From contig CANRAO010000017.1 of NCBI GenBank assembly GCA_947628615.1, positions 1-34,609 on the forward strand: DNA of 34,609 nucleotides. The letters are read 5' to 3'. Below the pieces are notes generated by a model, which had not been told where the DNA came from, did not search any database, and worked only from the letters and a program-made list of their open reading frames with translations. Positions 26,181-34,583 of this stretch are shown here, one piece after another (the stretch's first letter is position 1; every line of letters begins with the position of its first letter). A program made the position numbers and the translations under genes. The DNA is from an uncultured Clostridia bacterium. GTDB taxonomy: Bacteria > Bacillota > Clostridia > Oscillospirales > Ruminococcaceae.

Positions 26181-26219
26181 AACCTATTGAATTGATTTTG
26201 TTTCAATAGGTTTTTTCTT
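26181..26219 (+). terminator. Terminator of the heat-shock operon
   Basis: AACCTATTGAA / TTTCAATAGGTT hairpin (26181-26212) followed by TTTTCTTTT. Confidence 0.85.
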
Positions 26220-26242
26220 TTAAAAATAATTTATAAAAAGTA

Positions 26243-26271
26243 TTGCTTTTGCTTTTTATTTATGATAATAT
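26243..26271 (+). promoter_or_regulatory. Promoter of glycoside hydrolase gene
   Basis: TTGCTT, 17-bp spacer, TAATAT, about 60 bp before the start codon. Confidence 0.55.
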
Positions 26272-26330
26272 ATAACCCGTATGCTGTTTATTTTAAGATT
26301 ATAAATTGAGACTTTTACAGGAGAGAAACA

Positions 26331-29075
26331 ATGATAGAGTTTATTGATTTAAGCGGAAAATGGTCGCTTGAGCTTGATGAAAAACTGGAGGGAAAAACGC
26401 CTCCGTTCAGCGACAGTATTATGCTACCCAACTCAACATCAAACGCTCAAAAAGGCAAATTCAATGAAAAACGCGAGAAAGATTACCTAACAGATATTTA
26501 TTATTTTGAAGGCTGGGCATGGTTTTCAAAAGAGGTGGATTTTTCAAAAGCTGTTGGTAAAAACGCTTTTATATTTTTAGAGCGTACAAGAATAACTACT
26601 TTATATATTGACGGCAACGAAATAGGAAGCTGTGATTCCCTGGTTGCTCCGCATATTTACAACATAACTGATTATGTAACTGACGGTATCCATACTGTTA
26701 CCATAAGGGTTGCCAATTTCGGATACAGAACAGGCGGCGGTCATCTGACTTCTGCTGACACTCAGACAAACTGGAACGGTATTATCGGCAGAATAGAGCT
26801 TCAGATTTTTGACAAAACCTATGTGGAAAATGTCTTTGTAGAAAGTGATATACACACAAAAACGCTTCATATAAAGGCTGATGTAGTCGGTGAAAGTGCC
26901 GGCACAGTTACTGTTTCTGCAGTCGGATTTGACGGACCGAAGGCAAAGAACGATCAAATGATTCCTCCGTGCGATTATGAATACGCAGGCGGGAAAATTG
27001 ACATAACATACAAAATGGGTGAGAATGCTTATTTGTGGGACGAATACCGCCCTTATCTTTATAATCTTTCAATCTCAATTGGCAATGACACTTACAGCAC
27101 TATTGTAGGTCTTCGTGAATTTAAGACCAACAAAGACAAATTCACAATAAACGGTAGAAAAACTTTTCTTCGTGGAAAACACGACGGTTTGATTTTCCCG
27201 AAAACGGGCTTTATGCCTACCGACGTTTCAGAGTGGCTAAGAGTTATGAGCATATCTATAGATTACGGTATGAACCATTATCGTTATCATACCTGCTGTC
27301 CGCCTGAGGCTGCTTTTATTGCCGCTGATATGCTTGGTATATATATGGAGCCTGAGCTACCCTTCTGGGGAACGATAGCTGCAAAGGATGAAGAGGGCTA
27401 TAACGAAGTTGAACAGGAATTCCTTATTGAAGAGGGATTCAAAATGATGAAATTCTACGGCAATCATCCTTCTTATTGTATGATGTCGCTCGGAAACGAA
27501 CTTTGGGGAAGCCCTTCTCGATTAAACGAAATAATCGGAGATTTCAAGAAATATGATAAGAGATTTCTTTATACGCAGGGTTCTAACAATTTTCAATTTT
27601 TCCCTCAGGTTTTGGAAAATGATGATTTCTTCTGCGGCGTAAGACTTGCACAAGACAGACTTTTGCGTGGTTCTTTTGCAACGTGCGACGCACCTCTCGG
27701 TCATATTCAAACTAGAAAACCTGCAACTGATATGTGCTATGACAGCGTAATTCACCCAACGGTCAGCGAAGGTAAAAACAAAGAAAGCTCCGACGGAACA
27801 ATACAGATACAATACGGAACTACAATGAAAACGGTAAAAGCAAGCGAGGCTGACGCAGACTTTATACCGGATGTACCAATTATTACTCACGAAATTGGGC
27901 AATATGAAACATATCCTGATTTCGATGAAATAAAAAAGTATACAGGCTCGCTGAAGCCGAAAAATTTTGAAATGTTCAAAGAACATATGGAATCCGCAGG
28001 GTTGGGACACTTAGCCAAGGACTTTTTTCGTGCCTCCGGCAAACTGACTGTAGCTTGCTACAAAGAAGAAATGGAAACAGTTTTCCGTTCAAGACTGCTT
28101 GGAGGCTTTCACATTCTTGATATTCAGGATTTTAGCGGTCAGGGAACGGCTTTGGTTGGCGTTCTTGACGCATTTATGGATCAAAAAGGAATTTGTACTC
28201 CTGAGGAGTGGAGAACATTCTGTTCTGACGCTGTATTACTTGCCAAATTTGACAGTTACACTTATGAGAGCGGTGACAAATTCAAAGCTCATATTGAGCT
28301 TGCGTACTACAGAAACTACAGCATTGATTCAAAAATTTTGAATTGGGAGCTAAAATGCTCATGCGGCAGCATTATTGCAAGCGGAAGTGAGACTATAAAA
28401 CAGACGGACGGTCAGAATTATATTGACATTTGCGATATTGACGTAACACTCCCCGAAACAGACACTGTTCGCACAATTGATTTTTCTCTGAAAATCGAGG
28501 GAACGGACATACAAAATTCATATAAGTTTTGGGTATTTCCTATTATCGACCACGTTGATATTTCAGGAGCATATATTTTCGAGAATGTTGACTCTCCAGA
28601 GGTTGAGAGTCTCTTGTCAAATGGCAAAACGATACTGATAGTACCTGACCTTGACAAGTTAAATGAAAACGATTTCATACAGGGCTTTTATTGCCAGGAC
28701 TTCTGGTGTTATCCTATGTTCAGTTCAATATCAAAAATGATGAACAAGCCTCTTCCTGTTGGAACCATGGGTCTATTGATTGACAACACTCACCCTGCAC
28801 TTTCGCACTTTCCGAGCGAGGTATTTTCAACCGAACAATGGTGGGAAATTGTCGAAAACTCAAAGAGTGAGATCCTTGACAATCGTTATGAGGACAAAAA
28901 ATTCATTGTACGCACTATAGACAATTTCGACAGGAACCACCAATTAGCAATGCTTTACGAATACAAAAAGAGCAATGGAAAGGTTGTTGTCTGCAACTGT
29001 GATTTTAACAAGCTTTCAAAATGTGCTGCAGGAAGGCAGTTTATAAAGTCGATAATTGACTATTGCAAGGGTTAA
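26331..29075 (+). CDS. Glycoside hydrolase family 2 protein, cytoplasmic
   Basis: 914 residues without signal peptide. N-terminal jelly-roll sugar-binding domain (about 1-160: FIDLSGKWSLELD, GWAWFSKEVDFSK, IFLERTRITTLYIDGNEIGS), immunoglobulin-like middle (about 165-275), TIM barrel from about 280 (GRKTFLRGKHDGLIFP, GMNHYRYHTCCPPEAAF). Acid/base Glu390 in SLGNELWGS; candidate nucleophile Glu521 in THEIGQYETYP. The 131-residue gap between them is larger than in LacZ or GUS. The substrate cannot be told; clade relatives act on plant or host glycan side chains. ATG follows AGGAGAGA. Stands alone, without transporter or regulator; galK is far away. Confidence 0.85.
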   Translation: MIEFIDLSGKWSLELDEKLEGKTPPFSDSIMLPNSTSNAQKGKFNEKREKDYLTDIYYFEGWAWFSKEVDFSKAVGKNAFIFLERTRITTLYIDGNEIGSCDSLVAPHIYNITDYVTDGIHTVTIRVANFGYRTGGGHLTSADTQTNWNGIIGRIELQIFDKTYVENVFVESDIHTKTLHIKADVVGESAGTVTVSAVGFDGPKAKNDQMIPPCDYEYAGGKIDITYKMGENAYLWDEYRPYLYNLSISIGNDTYSTIVGLREFKTNKDKFTINGRKTFLRGKHDGLIFPKTGFMPTDVSEWLRVMSISIDYGMNHYRYHTCCPPEAAFIAADMLGIYMEPELPFWGTIAAKDEEGYNEVEQEFLIEEGFKMMKFYGNHPSYCMMSLGNELWGSPSRLNEIIGDFKKYDKRFLYTQGSNNFQFFPQVLENDDFFCGVRLAQDRLLRGSFATCDAPLGHIQTRKPATDMCYDSVIHPTVSEGKNKESSDGTIQIQYGTTMKTVKASEADADFIPDVPIITHEIGQYETYPDFDEIKKYTGSLKPKNFEMFKEHMESAGLGHLAKDFFRASGKLTVACYKEEMETVFRSRLLGGFHILDIQDFSGQGTALVGVLDAFMDQKGICTPEEWRTFCSDAVLLAKFDSYTYESGDKFKAHIELAYYRNYSIDSKILNWELKCSCGSIIASGSETIKQTDGQNYIDICDIDVTLPETDTVRTIDFSLKIEGTDIQNSYKFWVFPIIDHVDISGAYIFENVDSPEVESLLSNGKTILIVPDLDKLNENDFIQGFYCQDFWCYPMFSSISKMMNKPLPVGTMGLLIDNTHPALSHFPSEVFSTEQWWEIVENSKSEILDNRYEDKKFIVRTIDNFDRNHQLAMLYEYKKSNGKVVVCNCDFNKLSKCAAGRQFIKSIIDYCKG

Positions 29076-29136
29076 ATATGTCTGATAAAATCACATTGAG
29101 ACGAACAATAAAATATTAATCAAGTAATTAAATTAT

Positions 29137-29179
29137 AAGCGGCTGAGCATTACTCAGCCGCTTTGACTGCTTTTTATTA
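29137..29179 (+). terminator. Terminator after glycoside hydrolase gene
   Basis: AAGCGGCTGAG / CTCAGCCGCTT perfect 11-bp stem (29137-29163), then a T-rich tract CTTTTTATT. Confidence 0.8.
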
Positions 29180-29228
29180 TACAAACCTTTAACAGATTCA
29201 AATTATTTCTTATTTTTTATAAAAAGTC

Positions 29229-29257
29229 TTGACAAAGGCTCTGCTTAATGGTATAAT
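29229..29257 (+). promoter_or_regulatory. tRNA promoter
   Basis: TTGACA, 17-bp spacer, TATAAT: full consensus, 34 bp before the tRNA. Confidence 0.9.
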
Positions 29258-29290
29258 AAATAAGCACTAAAAAAGTATAATAAAATTTAT

Positions 29291-29367
<77 letters not shown>

Positions 29368-29375
29368 GTTGAAAG

Positions 29376-29405
29376 CCTTGAAATCAAACGGTTTCAGGGT
29401 TTTTT
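29376..29405 (+). terminator. Terminator after tRNA
   Basis: CCTTGAAA / TTTCAGGG hairpin followed by TTTTTT. By position it was brought in by the element, since the older terminator lies beyond attR. Confidence 0.75.
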
Positions 29406-29437
29406 CTTTTGTTCGGAAAAATTAAAAATCTATTCAA

Positions 29438-29457
29438 TTTCCCTCCCGTTTCCCTCC
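29438..29457. repeat. Candidate integrase arm sites, left
   Basis: TTTCCCTCC twice, 11 bp apart. Near-copies ATTCCCTCC and TTTTCCCTTCC occur at 34109-34128, so the same pair flanks both ends of the element inside the att cores. Confidence 0.45.
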
Positions 29458-29489
29458 GAGCATCCAAAAACTCTAAAATATTAGTCGAT

Positions 29490-30383
29490 TTATGCATATC
29501 TGCTCAATGTCCTTTCAATTGTATTTGCGGCTTCTCTATCTTTGGATTTTAACGCATGTGCATAGATATTAAGAGTAGTTGCAGTATTTGCATGTCCAAG
29601 TCTTCTTGATACAGTACATACATCTGTACCCTCTGCAATCATCAACGTTGCGTTCGTATGACGAAGTGAATGAAGCGTTACATAAGGTAACTCACTTCTT
29701 TTAATAAATTTTGCAAACCAGTTTGTAATAGTGTCAGGGTGAATAGGCTGTCCATTCCATGAAGTAAATAACCTGTCGCATTCGCACCATTGATCTCCTG
29801 CTTTAAAACGTTGCTCAATTTGCCATTGTCTATATTTTCTTAACATAATACAAGCAGTGGTACTCAATGAGAAATGACGAATTCCTGATTTTATTTTCGG
29901 CTCTTTGGTAATCATAGTTTTATTTCCTATGTACTGAGCAGAACGGCATACATGCATTACTTAATTTTGAAAATCAATATCCTTCCATTCCAATCCACAT
30001 AGCTCTCCACGGCGAATACCAGTATAAACAAGCAGAGTTATCATTTGTCTAACTTCTTTCTCATTCAAATAGCGTATTTCCCTATGAGGTACTTTGGGAG
30101 GATCTGCACGCTCCGCAACATTTTTTTCAAGCAATCCCCACTTTACAGCAGTTGATAAAATTTTAGATATTACTCTATGGTGGTCAAGAATGGTTTTCGG
30201 TGCTAATCTTCCACCGGTGATTAAATTACCGTCCTTGCTTATTTTCTTATAATTATGAATTGTGTTACTTGCATTTTGAATCGTAATTGCTTCAACAATG
30301 TGATTCCCTATATAAACTTTAGTAAGTTTATCATTTGGAATGTAGTGTGCTTGTTCTTTTCTAATTTTAATCTTTTCTGACAT
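29490..30383 (-). pseudogene. Tyrosine-type site-specific integrase, broken
   Basis: One frame interrupted by an in-frame TAA at 29961-29963. Upstream part (140 codons): VISKILSTAVKWGLLEKNVAE core-binding piece and catalytic Arg124 in TGIRRGELCGLEW. Downstream part (155 codons after an in-frame ATG): RLFTSWNG, catalytic His96/Arg99 in LHSLRH, His122 in RRLGHANT, nucleophile Tyr132 in IYAH. Together about 297 residues against 380-400 usual: most of the N-terminal arm-binding domain is missing and the stretch before TLLVYTG appears shortened by some 15 residues. The start has a strong AAGGAGGA site. Lies next to the tRNA att site and surely once inserted the element; now almost certainly inactive. 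Confidence 0.85.
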
Positions 30384-30677
30384 AATATTCCTCCTTAAAA
30401 AAAGCCTATAATATTAATAACGTTTTCACTCCCATAAAAACATCAAGATTTTTATAAAAATTAACAAAATATTTACATCTTGATTTTACGGTTCTATAAT
30501 TAATAATGAAATAGAAAGCAAAAAACATCAAAACTTTTTAAAAATTTTTCAAAAGTTATTTCGGCAAAAATAAAATAATAGTAAATAACAATGATTTGAT
30601 ACAATATTTTTCTATATCAAATAAGTTTATATAAAAGCGTTATTTTTCTTTTACGGAACATTATCCTTAAAAATAAT
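30384..30677. other. AT-rich gene-free stretch
   Basis: No ORF. Contains the inverted repeat ATCAAGAT / ATCTTGAT (about 30450-30485) spanning A/T-rich sequence upstream of the integrase. Nothing else recognised. Confidence 0.4.
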
Positions 30678-30706
30678 TTGACAGTTTATGAAATTTTAAA
30701 TAGAAT
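30678..30706 (+). promoter_or_regulatory. Promoter of small unknown gene
   Basis: TTGACA, 17-bp spacer, TAGAAT. Confidence 0.55.
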
Positions 30707-30773
30707 CCTATAAATAACATAATTATTTCACTGCCTGAATTGTTATAAGTAAGCAAAATGGGGGGTGTATAGA

Positions 30774-30968
30774 ATGATGGAGATTACTATTATCAATCCG
30801 ATAGAGCAAATAGAGCTAATATGTCAGGCTATGCTTGATTTACAGTACTTTATCAAGAACGATATTAATGATTCTATTAAAACTCAATTTTTTCAAATTA
30901 ATAAATCACTAACGATAATTCACAAAGAATTGAAAACTCGGATATTAAAATATTTTTCTCAACACTAA
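30774..30968 (+). CDS. Small hypothetical protein in the integrated element
   Basis: 64 residues, probably all helical: EQIELICQAMLDLQYFIKNDIN then KSLTIIHKELKTRILKYF. No signal or membrane segment, no family recognised. The ATG at 30774 follows the purine run GGGGGGTG; the frame also opens at a GTG (30765) inside that run. It has a fair promoter. Divergent from the broken integrase, the place where element regulators often lie, but there is no HTH motif I can see. Confidence 0.5.
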   Translation: MMEITIINPIEQIELICQAMLDLQYFIKNDINDSIKTQFFQINKSLTIIHKELKTRILKYFSQH

Positions 30969-31079
30969 ACGCATACATAGGTTTTTGAAGTGTCTGCAGA
31001 CGTCATAGAGAGGTTTAATTAAGTTTGGCGAAAAGCTTTCCCAATAAAAAGAAAAGCCCTCTGTAGGGCGTATAGGCAA

Positions 31080-31130
31080 AATCAAAACCACCACTAAAGT
31101 GGTGGTTTGCACAACCCCTAAAAGGGGTTA
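31080..31130 (+). repeat. 51-bp palindromic direct repeat, copy 1
   Basis: Identical to 34501-34551: two hairpins, AACCACCAC/GTGGTGGTT and AACCCC/GGGGTT. CATAGCATT also follows both copies at a short distance. Confidence 0.9.
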
Positions 31131-31363
31131 TTACAGGCTAGCCCCCGTAAGGGGGCACTGAAAGGTGCCATAGCATTGACTGGCCCTGCAACCTGTAAAC
31201 GGGTATCTTACGGCAACAATTAGTTTTGCGCACAATTGAAAGTGACTATTTACTTCAATAATACAACACAGCACAAAGTCAAGCCATTATGCAAGCCCAA
31301 AATGCTATTGCTAAAGCTTTTTTAACTCCCCCGGTAGAACCGGGGGTTTAGATACGCTAAAGC
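31080..31363. mobile_element. IS200/IS605-like palindromic remnant (no transposase)
   Basis: A run of compact GC-rich hairpins in an AT-rich setting: AACCACCAC/GTGGTGGTT (31086-31107), AACCCC/GGGGTT (31113-31129), GCCCCC/GGGGGC (31141-31156) and CCCCCGG/CCGGGGG (31328-31346) followed by TTTAGATACGCTAAAGC. Subterminal hairpins like these mark the ends of IS200/IS605 elements and the omega-RNA region of their tnpB. No tnpA or tnpB reading frame is present, so this is an internally deleted or palindrome-associated derivative. Its first 51 bp recur exactly at 34501-34551. Confidence 0.55.
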
Positions 31364-31372
31364 AAACAAAAT

Positions 31373-31406
31373 AAAGGCGCTTAGGTTTTTTAGTCTAAGC
31401 GCCTTT
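31373..31406 (-). terminator. Terminator after the lipoprotein gene
   Basis: AAAGGCGCTTAG / CTAAGCGCCTTT stem of 12 bp, lying 38 bases past the lipoprotein stop; weak T-tract on the leftward strand. Confidence 0.6.
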
Positions 31407-31443
31407 GTTAAATTGTCTAGTTTAAAAATAAAAAATATTTATA

Positions 31444-32901
31444 TTATCCAACTAACTCTCCCGTAGTTTTTAGTTCACCAGTTTCAGCATCAAGTTCAAA
31501 GGAGACATATGGATTTGCAATTATGATTTTTTTATCTACAAACTGAACAGAATTCATCCAATCAAAAATATAATACTCATTTGTAATATTAGTCTTCCAT
31601 ACTATATTACCTTCAAGATCCACTTTCATTACCGAATCTGCATTTGAAGCTGAAAGCATAATTAAACCGTCGGATACTTTTCTTATATCGGATTTAGTTC
31701 CAACATAGCTTGGCGTAGTAACATCCGTTCCTGTTGTCATATCAATTATATAAAGATCATTGTTTGCAACAATATAGAAATTCTTTTGAGTATAGTCGTA
31801 AACTCCATTTATGGTTTCTTCAAAATCTCTTTGCCATATTTTATTAAAATTTTCATCATAATATCCTACGGTTAATGTTTTAAGATCGGTATCAAATGTA
31901 TAAATAAGATAATGCTGAAAGTCCGGAGTAAACTCAAATTTTCTGATTATATTTGAATCATCAACCGAAGTGCCTGTTCCACCAATACTAGAACTAGACT
32001 TCGCATCTTCTATAATTCCATTTTTTAAATACATTCTATACTTAGTAAATTTTGAATTGGATTGATTCTCAGGTTCACAAATCATAAATGGATTATCATC
32101 AAAAGTACATTCACCTGCACCTGCACTGGAATCATAATCCTCGCCATCAGAAGCATTTCTAACTTCTACACTATTACCAAATAATACAGTTGCAACTTTT
32201 TTAATAAAGTCAGGTTCAAACACATCGGGACTACTTATCCCTTTGTTAAAAAATGTTCGATACGCATTAATAGTTGGTACGGTATATGAGATTTTATCTA
32301 TGATTGTAGTCTCAATTTTATTATATCTTCCATAAACAACAATATCGTCCCCTGTAACAAGTCTTGTATCTGTCTGTTTTCCTTTAATTACAATAAGATT
32401 GTTTTTTGTTTTCTCTTTGTATTCATCATACATTACTCCCATATTTGAATCTCTATAGTAAAATAATCCCTCATTTTTCCCAACCCAGACTAGCATTTCA
32501 TAATCATCATCTGTTGATTTAATTATCTTCTGAATTGTTCCTGTGAAATAGATTTGTGCACCCTCAAAAATTGACGGATAACGAGCAAGAAACTCATAAT
32601 CAGTAATATCTATGTAGTCATTATCAAAATACTGAGATACCAGTTTTTGTTCTTCGGTTAATTCAGTTGTACTGTCTATTTTTATGTTTCTTAATCCTAG
32701 ATAATTATCCGCACCTGGATTTTCTTCCTCAGTTATATTTGCATTTGATTGATACTGTGAGTTTTCTACTGTATTACTTTCTGTCTGCAAGTTGGAGTTA
32801 TCAACAACCTTATTGTTTTGAGAGTTTCCATTTTCTTTTCCACAGCCTGCTGAAATAACTGTTAAAAGTATGCACATTATTAAACTTATAAATCTTTTCA
32901 T
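31444..32901 (-). CDS. Lipoprotein with propeller-like C-terminal half
   Basis: 485 residues. Signal and lipobox: MKRFISLIMCILLTVISAGC with lipidated Cys20. Then an N/S/Q-rich linker (21-65), a mixed domain with a strand pattern like YFTGTIQKIIKSTDDDYEMLVWVG and IVVYGRYNKIETT (an OB-like piece, about 110-200), and a C-terminal part with repeated blades: FNKIWQRDFEE, LYIIDMTTGTDV, GLIMLSASNADSVMKVDLEGNIVWKT, resembling PQQ-type propeller repeats. Function unknown. ATG has AAGGAGAA. Second gene after the zinc-ribbon membrane protein, 14 bases downstream. Cargo of the integrated element. Confidence 0.75.
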   Translation of the reverse strand: MKRFISLIMCILLTVISAGCGKENGNSQNNKVVDNSNLQTESNTVENSQYQSNANITEEENPGADNYLGLRNIKIDSTTELTEEQKLVSQYFDNDYIDITDYEFLARYPSIFEGAQIYFTGTIQKIIKSTDDDYEMLVWVGKNEGLFYYRDSNMGVMYDEYKEKTKNNLIVIKGKQTDTRLVTGDDIVVYGRYNKIETTIIDKISYTVPTINAYRTFFNKGISSPDVFEPDFIKKVATVLFGNSVEVRNASDGEDYDSSAGAGECTFDDNPFMICEPENQSNSKFTKYRMYLKNGIIEDAKSSSSIGGTGTSVDDSNIIRKFEFTPDFQHYLIYTFDTDLKTLTVGYYDENFNKIWQRDFEETINGVYDYTQKNFYIVANNDLYIIDMTTGTDVTTPSYVGTKSDIRKVSDGLIMLSASNADSVMKVDLEGNIVWKTNITNEYYIFDWMNSVQFVDKKIIIANPYVSFELDAETGELKTTGELVG

Positions 32902-32915
32902 TAATAGAATTCTCC

Positions 32916-33542
32916 TTATTTTACATTAGAATTTTTTGATATGAACACTGCTTCAATGTTATTAAAAGTTGTTGCATTATTCATAACATAGCTTCTTGTA
33001 ACGAAACCAAATATTGAACCTATAACACCTATTACTCCGCCGAACAAAATATTATAGATCAAATTTCCAATACGACCACCGATAGGTGAAAACTTATTTA
33101 CAATGCCAACAGGGTTAATCAAAACCTCTCTACTGTATTTGAAGTCATTTGATGATACTTTATAATTCACAATTGAGATTACTATTAAAACGAGTCCCTG
33201 AACATAATATACCATTGCTGTATCTTGAGTCCAAGAGTAGCCTGATAATGAAATACCTTGTATTAAAAGAATAATACCTAATAACAACTGCAAAGATGCT
33301 ATAACGACCCAAATTATTGCCTCAGTCTTAACTTTTCCAGAAAGTCTTTGCAAATATGAATATGCTGTAGGCTGAGTGAAATTATTTGCTTGGTACTGGT
33401 AGTTTTGTTGTGGATTAAACTGTTGATTATTTACTTGTGATTGATTAATTGTTTTTGGTTGTTCACCTACCTTGTTTCCACACTTAGGACAAAATAACAT
33501 TTCATCTGTTATTTCTGTTCCGCATTTAATACAAAATGCCAT
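32916..33542 (-). CDS. Zinc-ribbon membrane protein
   Basis: 208 residues. N-terminal zinc ribbon CIKCGTEITDEMLFCPKCG (Cys4/7/18/21), a Q/N-rich linker (about 28-65), then hydrophobic segments: AIIWVVIASLQLLLGIILLI, MVYYVQGLVLIVISIV and a glycine-rich LIYNILFGGVIGVIGSIFGF. Similar zinc-ribbon proteins are common in clostridia; function unknown. I use the ATG at 33542 with GGAGG upstream; the frame also opens at a TTG (33557) that is part of that ribosome binding site. Leads a two-gene operon with the lipoprotein. Confidence 0.75.
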   Translation of the reverse strand: MAFCIKCGTEITDEMLFCPKCGNKVGEQPKTINQSQVNNQQFNPQQNYQYQANNFTQPTAYSYLQRLSGKVKTEAIIWVVIASLQLLLGIILLIQGISLSGYSWTQDTAMVYYVQGLVLIVISIVNYKVSSNDFKYSREVLINPVGIVNKFSPIGGRIGNLIYNILFGGVIGVIGSIFGFVTRSYVMNNATTFNNIEAVFISKNSNVK

Positions 33543-33562
33543 TTTTAATTCCTCCAATTCTT

Positions 33563-33584
33563 TTCTGATACTTGTTTATCAGAA
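33563..33584. promoter_or_regulatory. Inverted repeat in the zinc-ribbon gene leader
   Basis: TTCTGAT / ATCAGAA around an 8-base centre, between the promoter and the ribosome binding site. The word TTCTGATAA also occurs at the start of the divergent XRE gene. Candidate operator for the XRE regulator. Confidence 0.35.
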
Positions 33585-33643
33585 TATTATATTTTTTTCA
33601 TACATTTCATCTGAATATCAAAAACAAAATGTGTTACAATAGC

Positions 33644-33672
33644 ATTATAATACTATTTATTAGTTTTGTCAA
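33644..33672 (-). promoter_or_regulatory. Promoter of the zinc-ribbon/lipoprotein operon
   Basis: On the complement: TTGACA, 17-bp spacer, TATAAT, full consensus. Confidence 0.8.
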
Positions 33673-33690
33673 CGATTATCTCGTTTTTTA

Positions 33691-33720
33691 TTGAAAATAA
33701 TTCATTATCTCCTTTAAAAT
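33691..33720 (+). promoter_or_regulatory. Weak promoter of XRE regulator
   Basis: TTGAAA, 18-bp spacer, TAAAAT, about 20 bp before the start codon. Confidence 0.4.
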
Positions 33721-33739
33721 AAAAACAGGAGTTGATACA

Positions 33740-34093
33740 ATGATTTTTTCTGATAAATTACGATTGCTTATAGAAGAACAAGATTTAACACAGAAGCAAT
33801 TAGCATATGATTTGAAAATACCTGTTTCTACATTAGGCGGATATGTTCAAGGAACAAGCGAACCGGATTTTCAGACATTAAAAATCATTGCCAATTATTT
33901 TGATGTTACAACAGATTACCTTTTAGATTTTTATACAAACCAAGTCAAAAGCAGCAAGGAAGATGATTTAATAAGAATATTCCGTTCACTATCACCTGAG
34001 CAACAGGATTTATATTTGGAGCAAGGAAAAGCCTTCATAAAAATAAAAGCAAAAGACAGTGCAAAATCATCAAACTCCATTTTAAAAAAGTAG
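33740..34093 (+). CDS. XRE-family HTH regulator
   Basis: 117 residues. N-terminal lambda-repressor-type HTH (about 5-62): SDKLRLLIEEQDLTQKQLAYDLKIPVSTLGGYVQGTSEPDFQTLKIIANYFDVTTDYLL, with recognition helix VSTLGGYVQG. The C-terminal part (about 70-117) is a charged helical tail (SPEQQDLYLEQGKAFIKIKAKD), no peptidase domain. ATG with AGGAG. Divergent from the zinc-ribbon/lipoprotein operon. Likely a cargo or element regulator. Confidence 0.88.
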   Translation: MIFSDKLRLLIEEQDLTQKQLAYDLKIPVSTLGGYVQGTSEPDFQTLKIIANYFDVTTDYLLDFYTNQVKSSKEDDLIRIFRSLSPEQQDLYLEQGKAFIKIKAKDSAKSSNSILKK

Positions 34094-34108
34094 AGTAACG
34101 TAGAATAA

Positions 34109-34128
34109 ATTCCCTCCATTTTCCCTTC
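34109..34128. repeat. Candidate integrase arm sites, right
   Basis: ATTCCCTCC and TTTTCCCTTCC, matching TTTCCCTCC pairs at 29438-29457. Confidence 0.4.
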
Positions 34129-34245
34129 CTCTAAATTTTATTAGGCTTTAATATATTGCAATACATGAACAGGGGGACTTACTCAGATTGCACTATATTA
34201 TCATAGATTTACTTACGCTGAAATTGGTAATTATTGAGAGTTTGC

Positions 34246-34278
34246 GCTCATAACCCGAAGGTGTGACGTTGCATCCGG
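34246..34278 (+). other. attR core and displaced tRNA 3' remnant
   Basis: Exact copy of GCTCATAACCCGAAGGT from the tRNA, followed by GTGACGTTGCATCCGG, a degenerated T-arm-like sequence. It is not a full tRNA: no D-arm or 5' acceptor strand lies to the left. Confidence 0.7.
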
Positions 34279-34308
34279 TCCACGTACTAAACAGTATGTG
34301 GATTTTTT
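34279..34308 (+). terminator. Old tRNA terminator beyond attR
   Basis: TCCACGTACT / AGTATGTGGA stem with AAAC loop, then TTTTTT. Its place right after the tRNA remnant suggests it ended the tRNA transcript before insertion. Confidence 0.7.
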
Positions 34309-34500
34309 GTACCCGCATTTAAAAAATCTTTTTAACTATGTATTATTTATAGCAATAGGCGTTTAAAAGCTTTGCAGACGTCTTTTTATTCCTGAAAATT
34401 TGGTTTGGTAACTACTCGGGGACTAAAATTTATAATTCTTAAATATTTAAAAACTCTCTAAGTAGAATAAAGTATTACCTTTTTAAAACTACCGTTATAT

Positions 34501-34551
34501 AATCAAAACCACCACTAAAGTGGTGGTTTGCACAACCCCTAAAAGGGGTTA
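34501..34551 (+). repeat. 51-bp palindromic direct repeat, copy 2
   Basis: Identical to 31080-31130; begins another IS200/IS605-like remnant or element that continues toward or past the window end. It lies outside attR, so it did not arrive with the integrated element. Confidence 0.9.
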
Positions 34552-34583
34552 CTGAATGTTTGACATAGCATTACTATCTCGGG

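Noticed and set aside
31080-31156. CRISPR array
   Set aside because: The palindromic units are different from each other and not regularly spaced repeats with spacers; they fit IS-end hairpins.
31308-31351. Short frame ending in PPVEPGV within the IS-like remnant, read as a TnpB tail
   Set aside because: Only about 20 codons from an ATG, with a stop a few codons further upstream; no TnpB motif such as the zinc finger or DED residues can be seen.
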